Assembly (NCBI RefSeq): GCF_030124175.1
Contig: NZ_JASKMT010000019.1
Span: 46,885-110,884 of the forward strand
DNA: 64,000 bases
Direction of reading: 5' to 3'
Source of the DNA: Streptomyces sp. 549
Lineage (GTDB): Bacteria; Actinomycetota; Actinomycetes; Streptomycetales; Streptomycetaceae
Shown: positions 32,341 through 41,053 of the stretch, in pieces
Layout: each line of letters opens with the position of its first letter
How positions within the stretch are numbered: the stretch's first letter is position 1
Notes under the pieces: model-generated
Told to the model about the DNA's origin: nothing
Database searches by the model: none
The model's input: only the letters and a program-made list of their open reading frames with translations
Translations under genes and position numbers: made by a program

Positions 32341-35300
32341 TCAGGACAGGGTCAGCATGCGGTGCACCAGCGACGTCAGGACCAGCAGCATCAGCGGCAG
32401 CGCGAACCACAGCGTGCCCTGCATCCACGCCTCCCGCCGCGCACCGGGCCGGCCCAGGACCCGCAGCAGCTCCCGGCCCAGCAGCAGCGCCAGCAGCGGC
32501 GCGGTGCCCAGCGCCCCCGTCACCGTCCAGTCCGTCCAGGTGATCCGCGGGCCCGGCGGCGCTGCCGCGGGCTCGGGCACCAGGCCCGGAACGGGGTCGC
32601 GCATCTCGTACAGGGCGGCGTGCTCGTCGGTGAACACCCGCCGCAGTTCCGGCCGCGTGTCCAGGGCCTGCCGGACCCGTCCCTCCCAGCCCGCGGGATA
32701 GCCGGCGTCCAGCTCCAGGAACGCGGACTGGCCGCGGTTGACCACCAGGTACGACTGCGGGCCCGCCCGGCGCAGCTCGCCGACCACCGCGTCCAGCCGT
32801 TCGGGGTCGCGCGGTGCGGCGATCGGCACGTAGCTGACCCGTTCCATGTCGCGGGCGCCCCACGGCATCGCCGGAGTGACGTTGACCTCGGGGTCGCTGC
32901 TCATCCACAGCAGCCTCGCCGTCGGGCGGTCGTGCGCGTAGACGTACTCCATCGCGGCGACCTCGCCGGGCCGGACCCGCTCGAACGGCTCGTTGCCCCA
33001 GCGGGCGACCAGGAACCCGCCGAACAGCAGCAGCCCGACCAGCATCGCCGCTCCCGGCGCCGTCCACCGCCGCCACCGGCCCCGCACCACCGGCCTGGGG
33101 CGCTTCGGCACCCGGGCGTCCTGCGGTGCGCCGGCGTCCTGCGGTGAGTCCCGCGGGGTGTCGGAGTCGCGAGCCGTGACGGGGTCCAGCGCCGTGCCGG
33201 CGTCCGCCGGTTCCGTCGCCGGGGCGGCGACGGGTGGAGCGGCGGCCGGTTTCCGGCGGGGCCGCCACCGGGGCCCCGCCGCCCAGGCCGGGCGGCGGAC
33301 GTCGCCCTCCAGGCGGGGGAAGAAGGCGAGAGCGGCCAGCACACAGGCGCCCGGTGTGGCGAACAGGAAGACCCGCAGGGCCATCTCGCCGCCGTAGGAC
33401 TGCATGCCGAAGGCGAGGAACGGCACCGCGGTGAGCGCCACCAGGCACCGGTCGTCGTACCCGGCGCGCCTGCGCCGCAGCAGTCCCCAGCCGGCCAGGG
33501 CGAGCACGCCGCCCGCCAGCGCGACCCGGGCGTAGAGCACCAGCTTGTGCACGGGGTCGCCGCCCTCGATCCGGCCCGACACCGAGGAGGAGACGTTGCC
33601 GGTGAGACCGCCGAGTCCGCCGAACAGCTCGTCGAAGTGCCCCGACCAGTAGGGCTCCGCGAGAAACCCCACCCACGCCGCCACCAGCACCGCGCACAGC
33701 AGCGGCAGTCCCCGCAGCACCGAGCGCCGCACCAGCACCAGCACGGTGAGCACGCCCAGCATCACGAACGGGGTGAGCTGGTGCCCGGCGACGGCGGCGG
33801 TGAACAGGGCCACCAGCACCACCAGCAGCACCGCCGCGGTGCGGCGCGGCACCCGGGCCACCGGCTCCTCGCCGGGCGTGCGCCGGGCGGCAGCCGGGAC
33901 GGCCGGACGGAACCACACCAGCAGCACCGCGACGAAGCACAGGTACAGCAGGTACGTGAAGCCCTGCGGCGACAGGTAGTCCTGGCCGACCCAGCCGCAC
34001 AGCACGAAGAACCACGCCGCGCACCACTTCGCCCGGGGCTGGGCGCGCACCGCGTGCAGCAGCACCGCCAGCGGCGCCAGGTACAGCAGCTGGATGGCCA
34101 GTGGCCACCAGCGGATCAGCTCGGTCAGGTCCTGCACCCCGGCCGCCCGCACGAGCAGCGCCAGCCCGGCGAAGAAGCCCGGCCAGCTCCACCGGGCGTC
34201 GAGGTCGGGCGCGGTCGCGCCGGTGCGCTCCAGGTAGTCGACGAAGCCCAGGTGCTGCCAGGCGGTCGCGAAGCGGGGCTCGGACTCCAGCACCGCGGGC
34301 AGCGCGTGCAGGCAGACGACGGTCAACAGCAGCACTGCCGTCAGCAGCGCCGCCGGCGGGCGGCGCAGGAAGAGCGCACCGCCGAAGCACACGGCCAGCA
34401 GTGCGCCGCCCAGCAGCGTGGCGGCGGGCAGCACAGACACCAGGCCGAGGCCGCCCATGGCGTCCAGCGAGGTGTCGTCCATGCCGCGCAGCGGCAGCCA
34501 GTACAGGGCCAGCGCGACGGCCAGCAGCACCCACCCGGCGGCGACCGGCACCGCCCCCGCCGTCCGCAGCCGCCGCAGGGCACCGGACGGTCGGGGCAGG
34601 GTGAGGCGGCGGACGCGGGGCAGCGACGGGGTGAGCCGCAGGTCGGCCAGGTCGCCGTCCGGTGCGGACCGCTCGGCGGCCGGCCGCCGAGCGGCGGGCG
34701 AGCCCCGGAGTACGCGGCGCAGCCGCACCCCGGCCACCAGGGCGACCACGCCGAGGCTGGCGACCTCCGCGACGCCCGCGCCGGTGAGCCCCATCATCGG
34801 CAGCAGGACCAGGGTCAGGCTGAGCACCATCAGGCACAGCAGACCCTGGAGGTAGGCCAGCCCGGACGTGCGGCTCTGGGCCCGCAGGACCGCGAAGTGC
34901 ACCTCGACCACCACCCGTAGCAGCGCGCCCACCGCGTACCAGCGCAGCAGCGGGGTCGCGGCCTCCGCGTACCCCGCACCGAAGATGCCCAGGATCTGCG
35001 GCGCGAAGACGAAGAGGACCCCGCAGACCGGCAGCATGATGCGGGCCATGCGGCGCAGTGCGGCCCGGCAGTTGGCGGCGAGCCGGTCCGGGTCGTGGGC
35101 GCCCTCCACGGTCAGCGACGCGCCCATGTTGAGGGCGAGCAGGTTGACCGTGCCAGCGATGGTCACCGTGATGTAGAAGTACGCGTTGTCGGCGGCGCCC
35201 ACCTGCGTGGCCACCAGCACCGGCACCAGGAAGACCACCGCGAGCGAGAACAGCGCGCCGGTGCAGTCCCCGGCGAGGAACCGTCCCATCTGCGGGTACG

Positions 35301-36006
35301 TGGCCGGGCGGGCGGACTCGGCGGTGGCCGCCATGTGCCGGGGCACCAGGCGGCGGAACACCAGCCAGCCCAGCGGCAGTACGGACAGGGCGATCGCCGC
35401 CGCCCAGGACACGAAGACCCCGGCCGCGGGAACGGCGGCGGACAGCAGGAACAGCAGCAGCAGCTTGGCGGTGGAGAACACCGTGTTGCCGACCGGCACC
35501 CAGGTGGCGCTCCGCAGCCCCGTGAGCACGCCGTCCTGGAGGGTCAGCAGGGACCAGCCGACCACCGCGGCGACGAACACCAGCCCCGGCAGCCAGCCGT
35601 GCAGCAGGTCGAACGCGGGACCCCACAGGTCCAGCGTCAGCAGGAACGCGCCGGCCGCCACCGCGACCAGCACCGAACTGAGCGCGTACACCCGCACGAC
35701 CAGCGTGCGGGTGGTACGGCCGGCGGTGGGGATGAACCGGGCCATCGCCCCGATCAGGGTGAGCGCGGTCAGGCCGGCGAGCAGCTTCATCGCGGCGATC
35801 GCCGCCGAGCCGTGGCCGACCGCCTCGTCCGAGTAGTACCGGGCGGCGACCACCCAGTAGCCCAGTCCGAGAACGGCGCTGATGCCGGTGTTGAGCATCA
35901 GCGCGTAGGCGTTGCGGAACAGCGGGCTGCCGCGACCCGGCGCGGCGGTGCGCTCCCCGCTGTCCGCGCCCAGGTCCCCCGGCTGGGCTGTGGTGGTGTC
36001 AGACAC
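32341..36006 (-). CDS. Wzx-like flippase fused to a second multi-TM module
   Basis: A 1,221-residue membrane protein. The N-terminal half (about 28-430) resembles an MVF/Wzx polysaccharide flippase: NAYALMLNTGISAVLGLGYWVVAARYY in blocks, GSAAIAAMKLLAGL, paired helices and a TWVPVGN loop, about 12 TM. After a charged linker a second half (about 480-880) has a further 10 or so TM helices of a polymerase/glycosyltransferase-like type with YLSPQGFTYLLYL and AGHQLTPFVML. Then come a long Ala/Pro/Asp-rich loop (about 890-970), another TM, a soluble domain and two last TM helices. Export and polymerisation in one chain is plausible but inferred. The GTG at 36006 overlaps the deacetylase by 8 nt. Confidence 0.82.
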   Translation of the reverse strand: MSDTTTAQPGDLGADSGERTAAPGRGSPLFRNAYALMLNTGISAVLGLGYWVVAARYYSDEAVGHGSAAIAAMKLLAGLTALTLIGAMARFIPTAGRTTRTLVVRVYALSSVLVAVAAGAFLLTLDLWGPAFDLLHGWLPGLVFVAAVVGWSLLTLQDGVLTGLRSATWVPVGNTVFSTAKLLLLFLLSAAVPAAGVFVSWAAAIALSVLPLGWLVFRRLVPRHMAATAESARPATYPQMGRFLAGDCTGALFSLAVVFLVPVLVATQVGAADNAYFYITVTIAGTVNLLALNMGASLTVEGAHDPDRLAANCRAALRRMARIMLPVCGVLFVFAPQILGIFGAGYAEAATPLLRWYAVGALLRVVVEVHFAVLRAQSRTSGLAYLQGLLCLMVLSLTLVLLPMMGLTGAGVAEVASLGVVALVAGVRLRRVLRGSPAARRPAAERSAPDGDLADLRLTPSLPRVRRLTLPRPSGALRRLRTAGAVPVAAGWVLLAVALALYWLPLRGMDDTSLDAMGGLGLVSVLPAATLLGGALLAVCFGGALFLRRPPAALLTAVLLLTVVCLHALPAVLESEPRFATAWQHLGFVDYLERTGATAPDLDARWSWPGFFAGLALLVRAAGVQDLTELIRWWPLAIQLLYLAPLAVLLHAVRAQPRAKWCAAWFFVLCGWVGQDYLSPQGFTYLLYLCFVAVLLVWFRPAVPAAARRTPGEEPVARVPRRTAAVLLVVLVALFTAAVAGHQLTPFVMLGVLTVLVLVRRSVLRGLPLLCAVLVAAWVGFLAEPYWSGHFDELFGGLGGLTGNVSSSVSGRIEGGDPVHKLVLYARVALAGGVLALAGWGLLRRRRAGYDDRCLVALTAVPFLAFGMQSYGGEMALRVFLFATPGACVLAALAFFPRLEGDVRRPAWAAGPRWRPRRKPAAAPPVAAPATEPADAGTALDPVTARDSDTPRDSPQDAGAPQDARVPKRPRPVVRGRWRRWTAPGAAMLVGLLLFGGFLVARWGNEPFERVRPGEVAAMEYVYAHDRPTARLLWMSSDPEVNVTPAMPWGARDMERVSYVPIAAPRDPERLDAVVGELRRAGPQSYLVVNRGQSAFLELDAGYPAGWEGRVRQALDTRPELRRVFTDEHAALYEMRDPVPGLVPEPAAAPPGPRITWTDWTVTGALGTAPLLALLLGRELLRVLGRPGARREAWMQGTLWFALPLMLLVLTSLVHRMLTLS

Positions 36007-36796
36007 GGACCAGGTGCGCCTTCCGGAGTGCTCGGCGGGCCCCGCGCAGTACGGCGTACCCCTTGCTGAGCGCCCGGTCCGCGACGAGGGTCCGGGCCGC
36101 GGTGTCCTCCCCGAGCAGCCGGGTGAACTCCGCCGGTGTGGTGGAGCGGCGAACCGTGAGCCGGGCCAGCGCGTACGGGTTCTGCCGCCGCGGGTCGGCG
36201 AGCGTGTTGCCCACCGCCACCGACTGGACGAACCCGGCCGAGCGTACCGCCTCGCGCACCCGCCGGGTGGAGTAGCCGAACGGGTAGGCGAAGGATCTCG
36301 GCGGATCGCCCAGCTCCTGGCTGAGGAGTTCCCGGCAGTGCACCACCTCGTGGCGCAGCGCCCGGTCGTCGAGCTGGTCGAGCTGGCGGTGGCGGTGGCT
36401 GTGGCCGCCGATCTCCACCCCGGCCGCGGCGAGTTCGCGCAGCTGCGACCAGTCGAGCATCACGTCCGGCGCGGTGCCGGCGGTGTGCGGGCCGCGCAGC
36501 CAGCCGGTGGAGGCGAAGACCGTCGCGGTGAAACCGTGCCGGGCGAGCACCGGCAGCGCGTACCGGTGCACCCCCTCGTATCCGTCGTCGAAGGTGATGA
36601 GCACCGGCCGGCGCGGCAGCGCCCGCCCGGTGCGCCACAGCCGGGCCAGTTCGGCGGTGGTCAGCGGGGTGCGGCCGGCTTCGGCGAGCAGGGCCATCTG
36701 CCCGGCGAAGGCGTCCGGTGACACCGACAGCCTGCTGGCCGCCGCGGACGGGAACCGGGAGACCGCGTGGTACATCAGGATGGGCACCGGTCTCAT
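35999..36796 (-). CDS. Polysaccharide deacetylase (CE4, NodB fold)
   Basis: A 265-residue carbohydrate esterase that would remove acetyl or related groups from an amino-sugar polymer. NodB motif 1 is ITFDDGYEGV (about 67-76; Asp pair for metal/catalysis); motif 2 is GGHSHRHRQLDQL with the metal histidines; PRSFAYPFGYST gives motif 3. The N-terminus MRPVPILMYHAVS is typical of PgaB-like and cytosolic-start members; there is no signal peptide, so it acts in or at the cytoplasm unless exported otherwise. It overlaps both neighbours (ATGA with the upstream GT2 gene), showing a tight operon. Confidence 0.92.
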   Translation of the reverse strand: MRPVPILMYHAVSRFPSAAASRLSVSPDAFAGQMALLAEAGRTPLTTAELARLWRTGRALPRRPVLITFDDGYEGVHRYALPVLARHGFTATVFASTGWLRGPHTAGTAPDVMLDWSQLRELAAAGVEIGGHSHRHRQLDQLDDRALRHEVVHCRELLSQELGDPPRSFAYPFGYSTRRVREAVRSAGFVQSVAVGNTLADPRRQNPYALARLTVRRSTTPAEFTRLLGEDTAARTLVADRALSKGYAVLRGARRALRKAHLVRV

Positions 36797-37830
36797 GGAG
36801 TCCCTCTTCCCACCGGGCCGGCCGGCCGGTCCGCACCGCTGCGGACCGGGACGGCAGCGGGGCCTGGAGCCGCCGTGAAGCGGGCCGTGCCGCGCCGGGC
36901 GCGGAACGTGCCCACCGCGTATCCGGCGGCTGCCGCCGCGGTACCCGCCACGATCGTGCCGGCCCGGCCGGCACCTCCGGGACGGGCCAGCACGAAGTCC
37001 CGCAGGCCGCGGGCGATCCCGGCCGGCAGCACCCGGCTGGTGTAGCGGCGCTCGGTCTCCAGCCCCGCGCCGGCACCCACGCTGCGCGCGACCAGCGCCT
37101 TGGACAGCCCTTCGGCGTACGCGCGGGTGCGGAGGTAGCCGAACCGCTCCCGGGCGTGCGGCACCTTGTGGTGGATGACCGCCCGGTCGTCGATGAGCAG
37201 CACGGCCCCGGGGATCGCCCGGCTGAGGCGGATGCACAGCTCCGTCTCCTCGCAGCCCAGCGGCAACCGGTCGCCGTCCCGTCCGATACCGGTGGCGAAG
37301 CCGCCGACGGCGCCGAACGCGGACCGGCGGAAGGAGGCGTTGCCGCCCAGTACGTTGCGCACCCGCGTCCGGCCGGGGGGCAGGCCGCGGTAGGTGCAGC
37401 CCACCGCCCAGTCGAACTCCTCCGGGAACCAGGGCGGGCGGCGGCCGGACGCCCACAGCGGTTCGGTGCGGCCCCCGACCGCGTACACCTCGGGAGAGGT
37501 GTACGCGGCGGCGAAGTGCCGCAGCCAGTCGGGGTCGGCGACGGCGTCGTCGTCGAGGAAGGCCACGAACTCCCCTCCGGCCGCGGCGACGCCGGTGTTG
37601 CGCCCGGCCGACAGCCCGCGCGGACCGGCGTTGGCCAGTACCCGCACGTCGGCCGACCCCTCGTAGTGCGCCGCCAGACGCTCCCGGAGCGCGGTGTGGT
37701 GGTCGACGACCAGCAGGATCTCCCACGGCGGCAGGGACTGGGCGCGCACCGACGCGACCGCGGCGAGGATGTCGTCCCACCGGTCCGGGGTGTAGGCGCA
37801 GACGACCACCGAGAAGCGCGCCGTGCTCAT
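36793..37830 (-). CDS. Family 2 glycosyltransferase
   Basis: A 345-residue GT-A glycosyltransferase. ARFSVVVCAYTPDRWDDI opens the Rossmann-like fold, GLSAGRNTGVAAAGGEFVAFLDDDAV holds the DxD-like DDD nucleotide-sugar site in split blocks, and GCEETELCIRLSRAIPG carries the ED acceptor/catalytic motif. A Gly/Ala-rich hydrophobic stretch near residues 280-310 may associate with membrane. The Pro/Gly-rich tail is not conserved. It overlaps both neighbouring genes by 4 nt (ATGA). It probably adds one sugar of the surface glycan made by this operon. Confidence 0.92.
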   Translation of the reverse strand: MSTARFSVVVCAYTPDRWDDILAAVASVRAQSLPPWEILLVVDHHTALRERLAAHYEGSADVRVLANAGPRGLSAGRNTGVAAAGGEFVAFLDDDAVADPDWLRHFAAAYTSPEVYAVGGRTEPLWASGRRPPWFPEEFDWAVGCTYRGLPPGRTRVRNVLGGNASFRRSAFGAVGGFATGIGRDGDRLPLGCEETELCIRLSRAIPGAVLLIDDRAVIHHKVPHARERFGYLRTRAYAEGLSKALVARSVGAGAGLETERRYTSRVLPAGIARGLRDFVLARPGGAGRAGTIVAGTAAAAAGYAVGTFRARRGTARFTAAPGPAAVPVRSGADRPAGPVGRGTP

Positions 37831-38624
37831 CGACGGCCCTCCCTGATGAGCGCGGCGCGGGTCGGGCGGCGGCGCGGGCGGCGGCGTCCGCGTTCCTTGA
37901 GGATCACCGACAGCACCCGGAACCCGTCGCGGACCGCCCGCAGGTTGCTGGTGCCGTGGATGCGCTCGTACTCGTGACTGGGGATCTCCTGGACCCGCAG
38001 TCCGGCCCTGGCCACCCGTATGTTCATCAGCGTCTCGACCTCGAACCCCTCGCAGTCCAGGTCGAGGTGGTCCAGGCAGTGCCGCCAGAACGCGTTGTAT
38101 CCGTAGCAGAGATCGGTGTAGCGGGCGCCGAACTTGGCGTTGACCATCGACGTCAGCACACGGTTCCCGAGCTTGCGGACCGGCGTCATGTCGTCGGTGC
38201 CGCCGCCGTTGGCGAAGCGGGAGCCCTTGGCGAAGTCGGCGCCGCCGACGAGTGCCGAGACGTAGGCGACGATCTCCTCACCGTCCGCGGACCCGTCGGC
38301 GTCGACCATCACGATGATGTCGCCCGTGCAGGCGGCGAACCCGCTGATCAGCGCGTCGCCCTTGCCCTTGCCCCGTTGGGGGACGACCACCACGTCCGGC
38401 CGGAGCCCGCGGGCGACGGCCACCGTGTCGTCGGTGGAGTTGCCGTCCACCAGGACCACTTCGTGGATCCAGTCCGGCAGGGTCTTGAAGACGTACGGGA
38501 GGTTCTCGGCCTCGTTCATGGCCGGGATCACCACGCTCACCGGCGGGGTGATGGCCAGGTGTGAGGAGACCGGGCGGTACTCGATGGGCGGCGGTCCGGG
38601 GACCGGCCGTGCGGAGATCGTCAT
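37827..38624 (-). CDS. Family 2 glycosyltransferase, DPM1-like
   Basis: A 265-residue GT2 enzyme of the dolichyl/polyprenyl-phosphate sugar synthase type. PPVSVVIPAMNEAENLPYV opens the fold, VLVDGNSTDDTVAVA and VPQRGKGKGDALISG follow, and IIVMVDADGSADGEEI is the DxD site. YTDLCYGYNAFWR and CEGFEVETLMNIRVARAGLRV match typical initiating or polyprenyl-linked transferases. The first gene of the downstream operon: the ATG at 38624 has GAGGGC upstream, and a 300-nt structured leader precedes it. The Arg-rich C-terminus lacks TM helices, so it probably binds membrane peripherally. Confidence 0.92.
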   Translation of the reverse strand: MTISARPVPGPPPIEYRPVSSHLAITPPVSVVIPAMNEAENLPYVFKTLPDWIHEVVLVDGNSTDDTVAVARGLRPDVVVVPQRGKGKGDALISGFAACTGDIIVMVDADGSADGEEIVAYVSALVGGADFAKGSRFANGGGTDDMTPVRKLGNRVLTSMVNAKFGARYTDLCYGYNAFWRHCLDHLDLDCEGFEVETLMNIRVARAGLRVQEIPSHEYERIHGTSNLRAVRDGFRVLSVILKERGRRRPRRRPTRAALIREGRR

Positions 38625-38930
38625 GTGAACTGCCCTCTCGTCCGGCGGACCTCCCGTCTGGCGGGCGGTCCGAGCGGTTTGTCCGGTTCGAAAGGGGGGG
38701 TTCTCTTCCGGCCCCCGGGGCCGGGCATGCCTCTTGGCACACCGGACCCCCGCAGGCCAGGCGAGCTGGCATGTGGGACAGCCGTGCGGTCCCGTCCTGG
38801 TTCGCACCAGGAACGGCACCCCCCTACCGCGGCTCCGCGACCTGCGTCCTGACGGCCTTTCGGTTCCTCCCCTGGAACCCTGCGGCCGGACGTCGGCGCG
38901 GCTTGGTGTTCGCGATTTTTCGGACGTTGA
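38625..38930 (-). ncRNA. Highly structured leader of the glycosyltransferase operon, possible riboswitch or attenuator
   Basis: In a 346-bp gap on the minus strand a promoter-like TAGAAT (38938-38933) would give a leader of about 300 nt. Hairpins are readable at 38879-38862 (6-bp stem), 38839-38828 (CGCGGAGCCGCG), 38820-38788 (13-bp stem with one mismatch and a GCGA tetraloop), 38724-38708 (8-bp GC stem) and 38671-38647 (9 nt before the ribosome binding site). Between the first two lies a GAAAGG...GGACGCAGG...GUAG order recalling GEMM (c-di-GMP) RNAs, but the P1 pairing is weak. No assignment is made. Confidence 0.55.
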
Positions 38931-38970
38931 GGATTCTAGGGCAGGTACAGCGCCAAAGAACCCGATAAGC

Positions 38971-40092
38971 CTATTTTTCTCTCTTTCTGGCCACCTCCGT
39001 CCGAAGTGTGCCGATCCGCTTGAGCAGCCGGTCGGCCGGGGTGAACAGCCGCGGCCGGGTGACCACGGCGTTGCGCAGGGCCCGGGCGGGTGCCCGCCGG
39101 GCGCGATGGGCCACGGCTGCCGGGTGCCGCCGGGTCAGCCAGCCCTCGTGGACGGTGAGCTCGCCGGTCTTCAGGGCGTCCTTGTACTCCTTGTCGCCCC
39201 GGCCGAGGTCGAGCTGGGTGAGACCCTGCGCCGCGGCGCCCTCGGCCATGCGCAGGTGCAGCGCCAGGCCGGGGGAGAGCTTCGCGAACTGCGGGTCGTA
39301 CACCGGGAACCAGCAGGCCAGTACGCGGTCGGACCGCAGACCGAAGTGTGCGGCGACCGGCTGCCCGCCGGCGTAGAGGACCGAGAGCAGCCCGGCGAAG
39401 CTCTCAGTGCGGGTGTGGAAGAGCCGGGTGAGGAGGTCCACGATCCACGGCTTGGCGAATCGGTCGGACCGGCCGGTGCGCCGGTACTGGGCCGACTTCC
39501 AGGCCATCAGGGTGCGCAGCATCTCCGGGTCGCGCTCATCGTGCACGTAGCGGACCTCGCCGACGTCGCGGCCCAGCTTGCGCTCTTTGGCGAGCGTCGT
39601 CCGGGTGAACTTCGGGGACCGCTCGCGGAGCCCGGCCAGGTAGGCGTCGTAGCCCTGCCCGACGTCCATCACCGGTGAGGCGAAGGAGCCGCTGGCGTGC
39701 GAGGTGAACGCCGGCTGGCCGGCGGCGGCGTGGTCGAACTCCAGCACCGCCAGCCCGCAGCCGCGCAGCAGCACGTCCGCGTCCCAGGCGAAGCCGGGGC
39801 GGTGGACGGCGCCCTGGCAGTCGGAGAGCCCCAGGCCCGCCGCCCGACCCACGCCGAGCGGTCCGCGCTGGAAGGGCAGAAAGGCCAGGGGGCGGCGGTC
39901 GTCCGGGCCGGCGCGGGCCACCGCGACCCGCACGTCGCGTCGGCAGCCTGCCAGGGCGACGGTGAACTCCGGGGCCAGGAAGGGGTTGGCCAGCTGCGGC
40001 GCCGCCTCGAGCGCGGCCTCGGACTGCATCGCCCGCCACGCCGCCCGATCAGCGTCGGCCAGTTCGCCGGGTCTGCACACCTGGATGTCCAT
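38971..40092 (-). CDS. CelD/BcsL-type GNAT acetyltransferase
   Basis: A 373-residue protein with the two-lobed GNAT/FemAB-like fold of the CelD/BcsL group, enzymes linked to acylation of exopolysaccharide. Marks are NPFLAPEFTVALAG and SPVMDVGQGYDAYLAGL in the N-lobe, then SPKFTRTTLAKERKL, MAWKSAQYRRTG, VLYAGGQPVAAHFGLRSDRVLACWFPVYDPQFAKLSPG (in blocks) and LDLGRGDKEYKDALKTGE in the C-lobe. The last block is the family hallmark. It precedes the structured leader and glycosyltransferase genes on the same strand. The ATG at 40092 is 1-2 nt after the membrane protein stop, with a GGTGAGATG context. Confidence 0.9.
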   Translation of the reverse strand: MDIQVCRPGELADADRAAWRAMQSEAALEAAPQLANPFLAPEFTVALAGCRRDVRVAVARAGPDDRRPLAFLPFQRGPLGVGRAAGLGLSDCQGAVHRPGFAWDADVLLRGCGLAVLEFDHAAAGQPAFTSHASGSFASPVMDVGQGYDAYLAGLRERSPKFTRTTLAKERKLGRDVGEVRYVHDERDPEMLRTLMAWKSAQYRRTGRSDRFAKPWIVDLLTRLFHTRTESFAGLLSVLYAGGQPVAAHFGLRSDRVLACWFPVYDPQFAKLSPGLALHLRMAEGAAAQGLTQLDLGRGDKEYKDALKTGELTVHEGWLTRRHPAAVAHRARRAPARALRNAVVTRPRLFTPADRLLKRIGTLRTEVARKREK

Positions 40093-40093
40093 C

Positions 40094-40600
40094 TCACCGT
40101 CTCCCCCGCCGCGGTATGCCGTGCTCGGCTGGCCCGGCTGGCCCTGCCCACGCGGTCGGCACGGCCAGGCCCAGCAGGGCCGCTGAGCCGGCGGCGGTGA
40201 CCACGGCCACGCCGGCCTCGGCCGACCAGTGGTCGCCGACCAGCAGCAGTTGGGCGAGCAGCAGGTTCGCCGTCACCGAACCGAGCAGCGCGACCACTGT
40301 GCGGCTGAGCGCGTCGAGCCCGGGCAGCCCGGTGAAGAGCACCGCCGCGGGTGCCGCCAGCAGGAAGAACAGCAGGAGTGGCGCCCGCAACGGCAGGGCG
40401 GCGGGGGCGAGGAGCAGAGCGCCGCCCACCAGGGCCACCGCGGCGGCGCCGGCTGCCGGGCGGACCGCGGCGCTCATCGCGCCCGCGGGCACCGCCGGTT
40501 CGCCGAACCCGGCCGGTTCACCCGGTTCCGTCGATCCGCTGGGTAACGGGAAATGCGCCGTTCCGTAGTGATCATCGTACTTTTCCCTCATAGCCTGCAT
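40094..40600 (-). CDS. Small membrane protein of the glycan locus, unknown function
   Basis: About 168 residues. The hydrophilic N-terminus (MREKYDDHYGTAHF) is followed by four hydrophobic segments between about residues 40 and 160, for example PLLLFFLLAAPAAVLFTG and a C-terminal GVAVVTAAGSAALLGLAV. I do not recognise a family. The start is uncertain: ATG 40600 (GGGGGG upstream) or ATG 40591, both in frame; the much longer open frame upstream has no coding look. It is coupled to the acetyltransferase gene, so it is probably a membrane partner of glycan assembly. Confidence 0.65.
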   Translation of the reverse strand: MQAMREKYDDHYGTAHFPLPSGSTEPGEPAGFGEPAVPAGAMSAAVRPAAGAAAVALVGGALLLAPAALPLRAPLLLFFLLAAPAAVLFTGLPGLDALSRTVVALLGSVTANLLLAQLLLVGDHWSAEAGVAVVTAAGSAALLGLAVPTAWAGPAGPAEHGIPRRGRR

Positions 40601-41053
40601 GGCCGACTTTGCCCCCCGAAGCGCCGGATGCCAGGCTTCACAATGTGGCGGTGTGATCGTGTGCCAGTCAAGGGGGCGATCGTCCCGGTTCGGTCCCGGT
40701 CCTGGTCGGGAACGTGCCCGCCACCGTTGTTCCGCAGGCGTTCGCAGTCGATTCCCCTGTGATTCCCCACACCCGGGGAGTCGGTGGCCGGATGGTCGGG
40801 GTGGTACGGGGCCGTACGGGGTCGTACGGAGGTGCGGCGGGGGAGTGAGGGGGAGAATGAACTGGTGTGCGCCGTGTGCGCTGCCCCTTGGCGCTGGTCG
40901 CGCCCCCTTGCGGCCCTTCTCACAAGGCCTGAAGCTGTTCGTCAATCCCCTTGCGGGGAAGGTGAATCCCATGACCGGGATACACGCGTGTCCTTCCCGG
41001 GCGGTAGGGTTACGCTGCCCGGGCCGGGTGCCGTCTTACGGGTGGGGAGTGAC
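40601..41053. other. 453-bp divergent intergenic region
   Basis: Separates the glycan locus from a small conserved gene. A TAGGGT (41005-41010) could be the -10 of the rightward gene. A CCCCTTGCGGGG hairpin lies at about 40947-40958. No convincing small gene was found on either strand. Confidence 0.5.

Noticed and set aside
32255..35626. 1,123-codon minus-strand frame overlapping the flippase fusion
   Set aside because: It is another frame of the same strand, Arg/Gly/Ala-rich; the hydrophobic helices of the other frame are clearly the true product.
38625..38930. ydaO (c-di-AMP), cobalamin or TPP riboswitch in the glycan leader
   Set aside because: The consensus strings (GGUGAAU with GAACCCGUCAGCUAACC; GCCACUG box; CUGAGA with CCUUUGAACCUGAUC) are absent.
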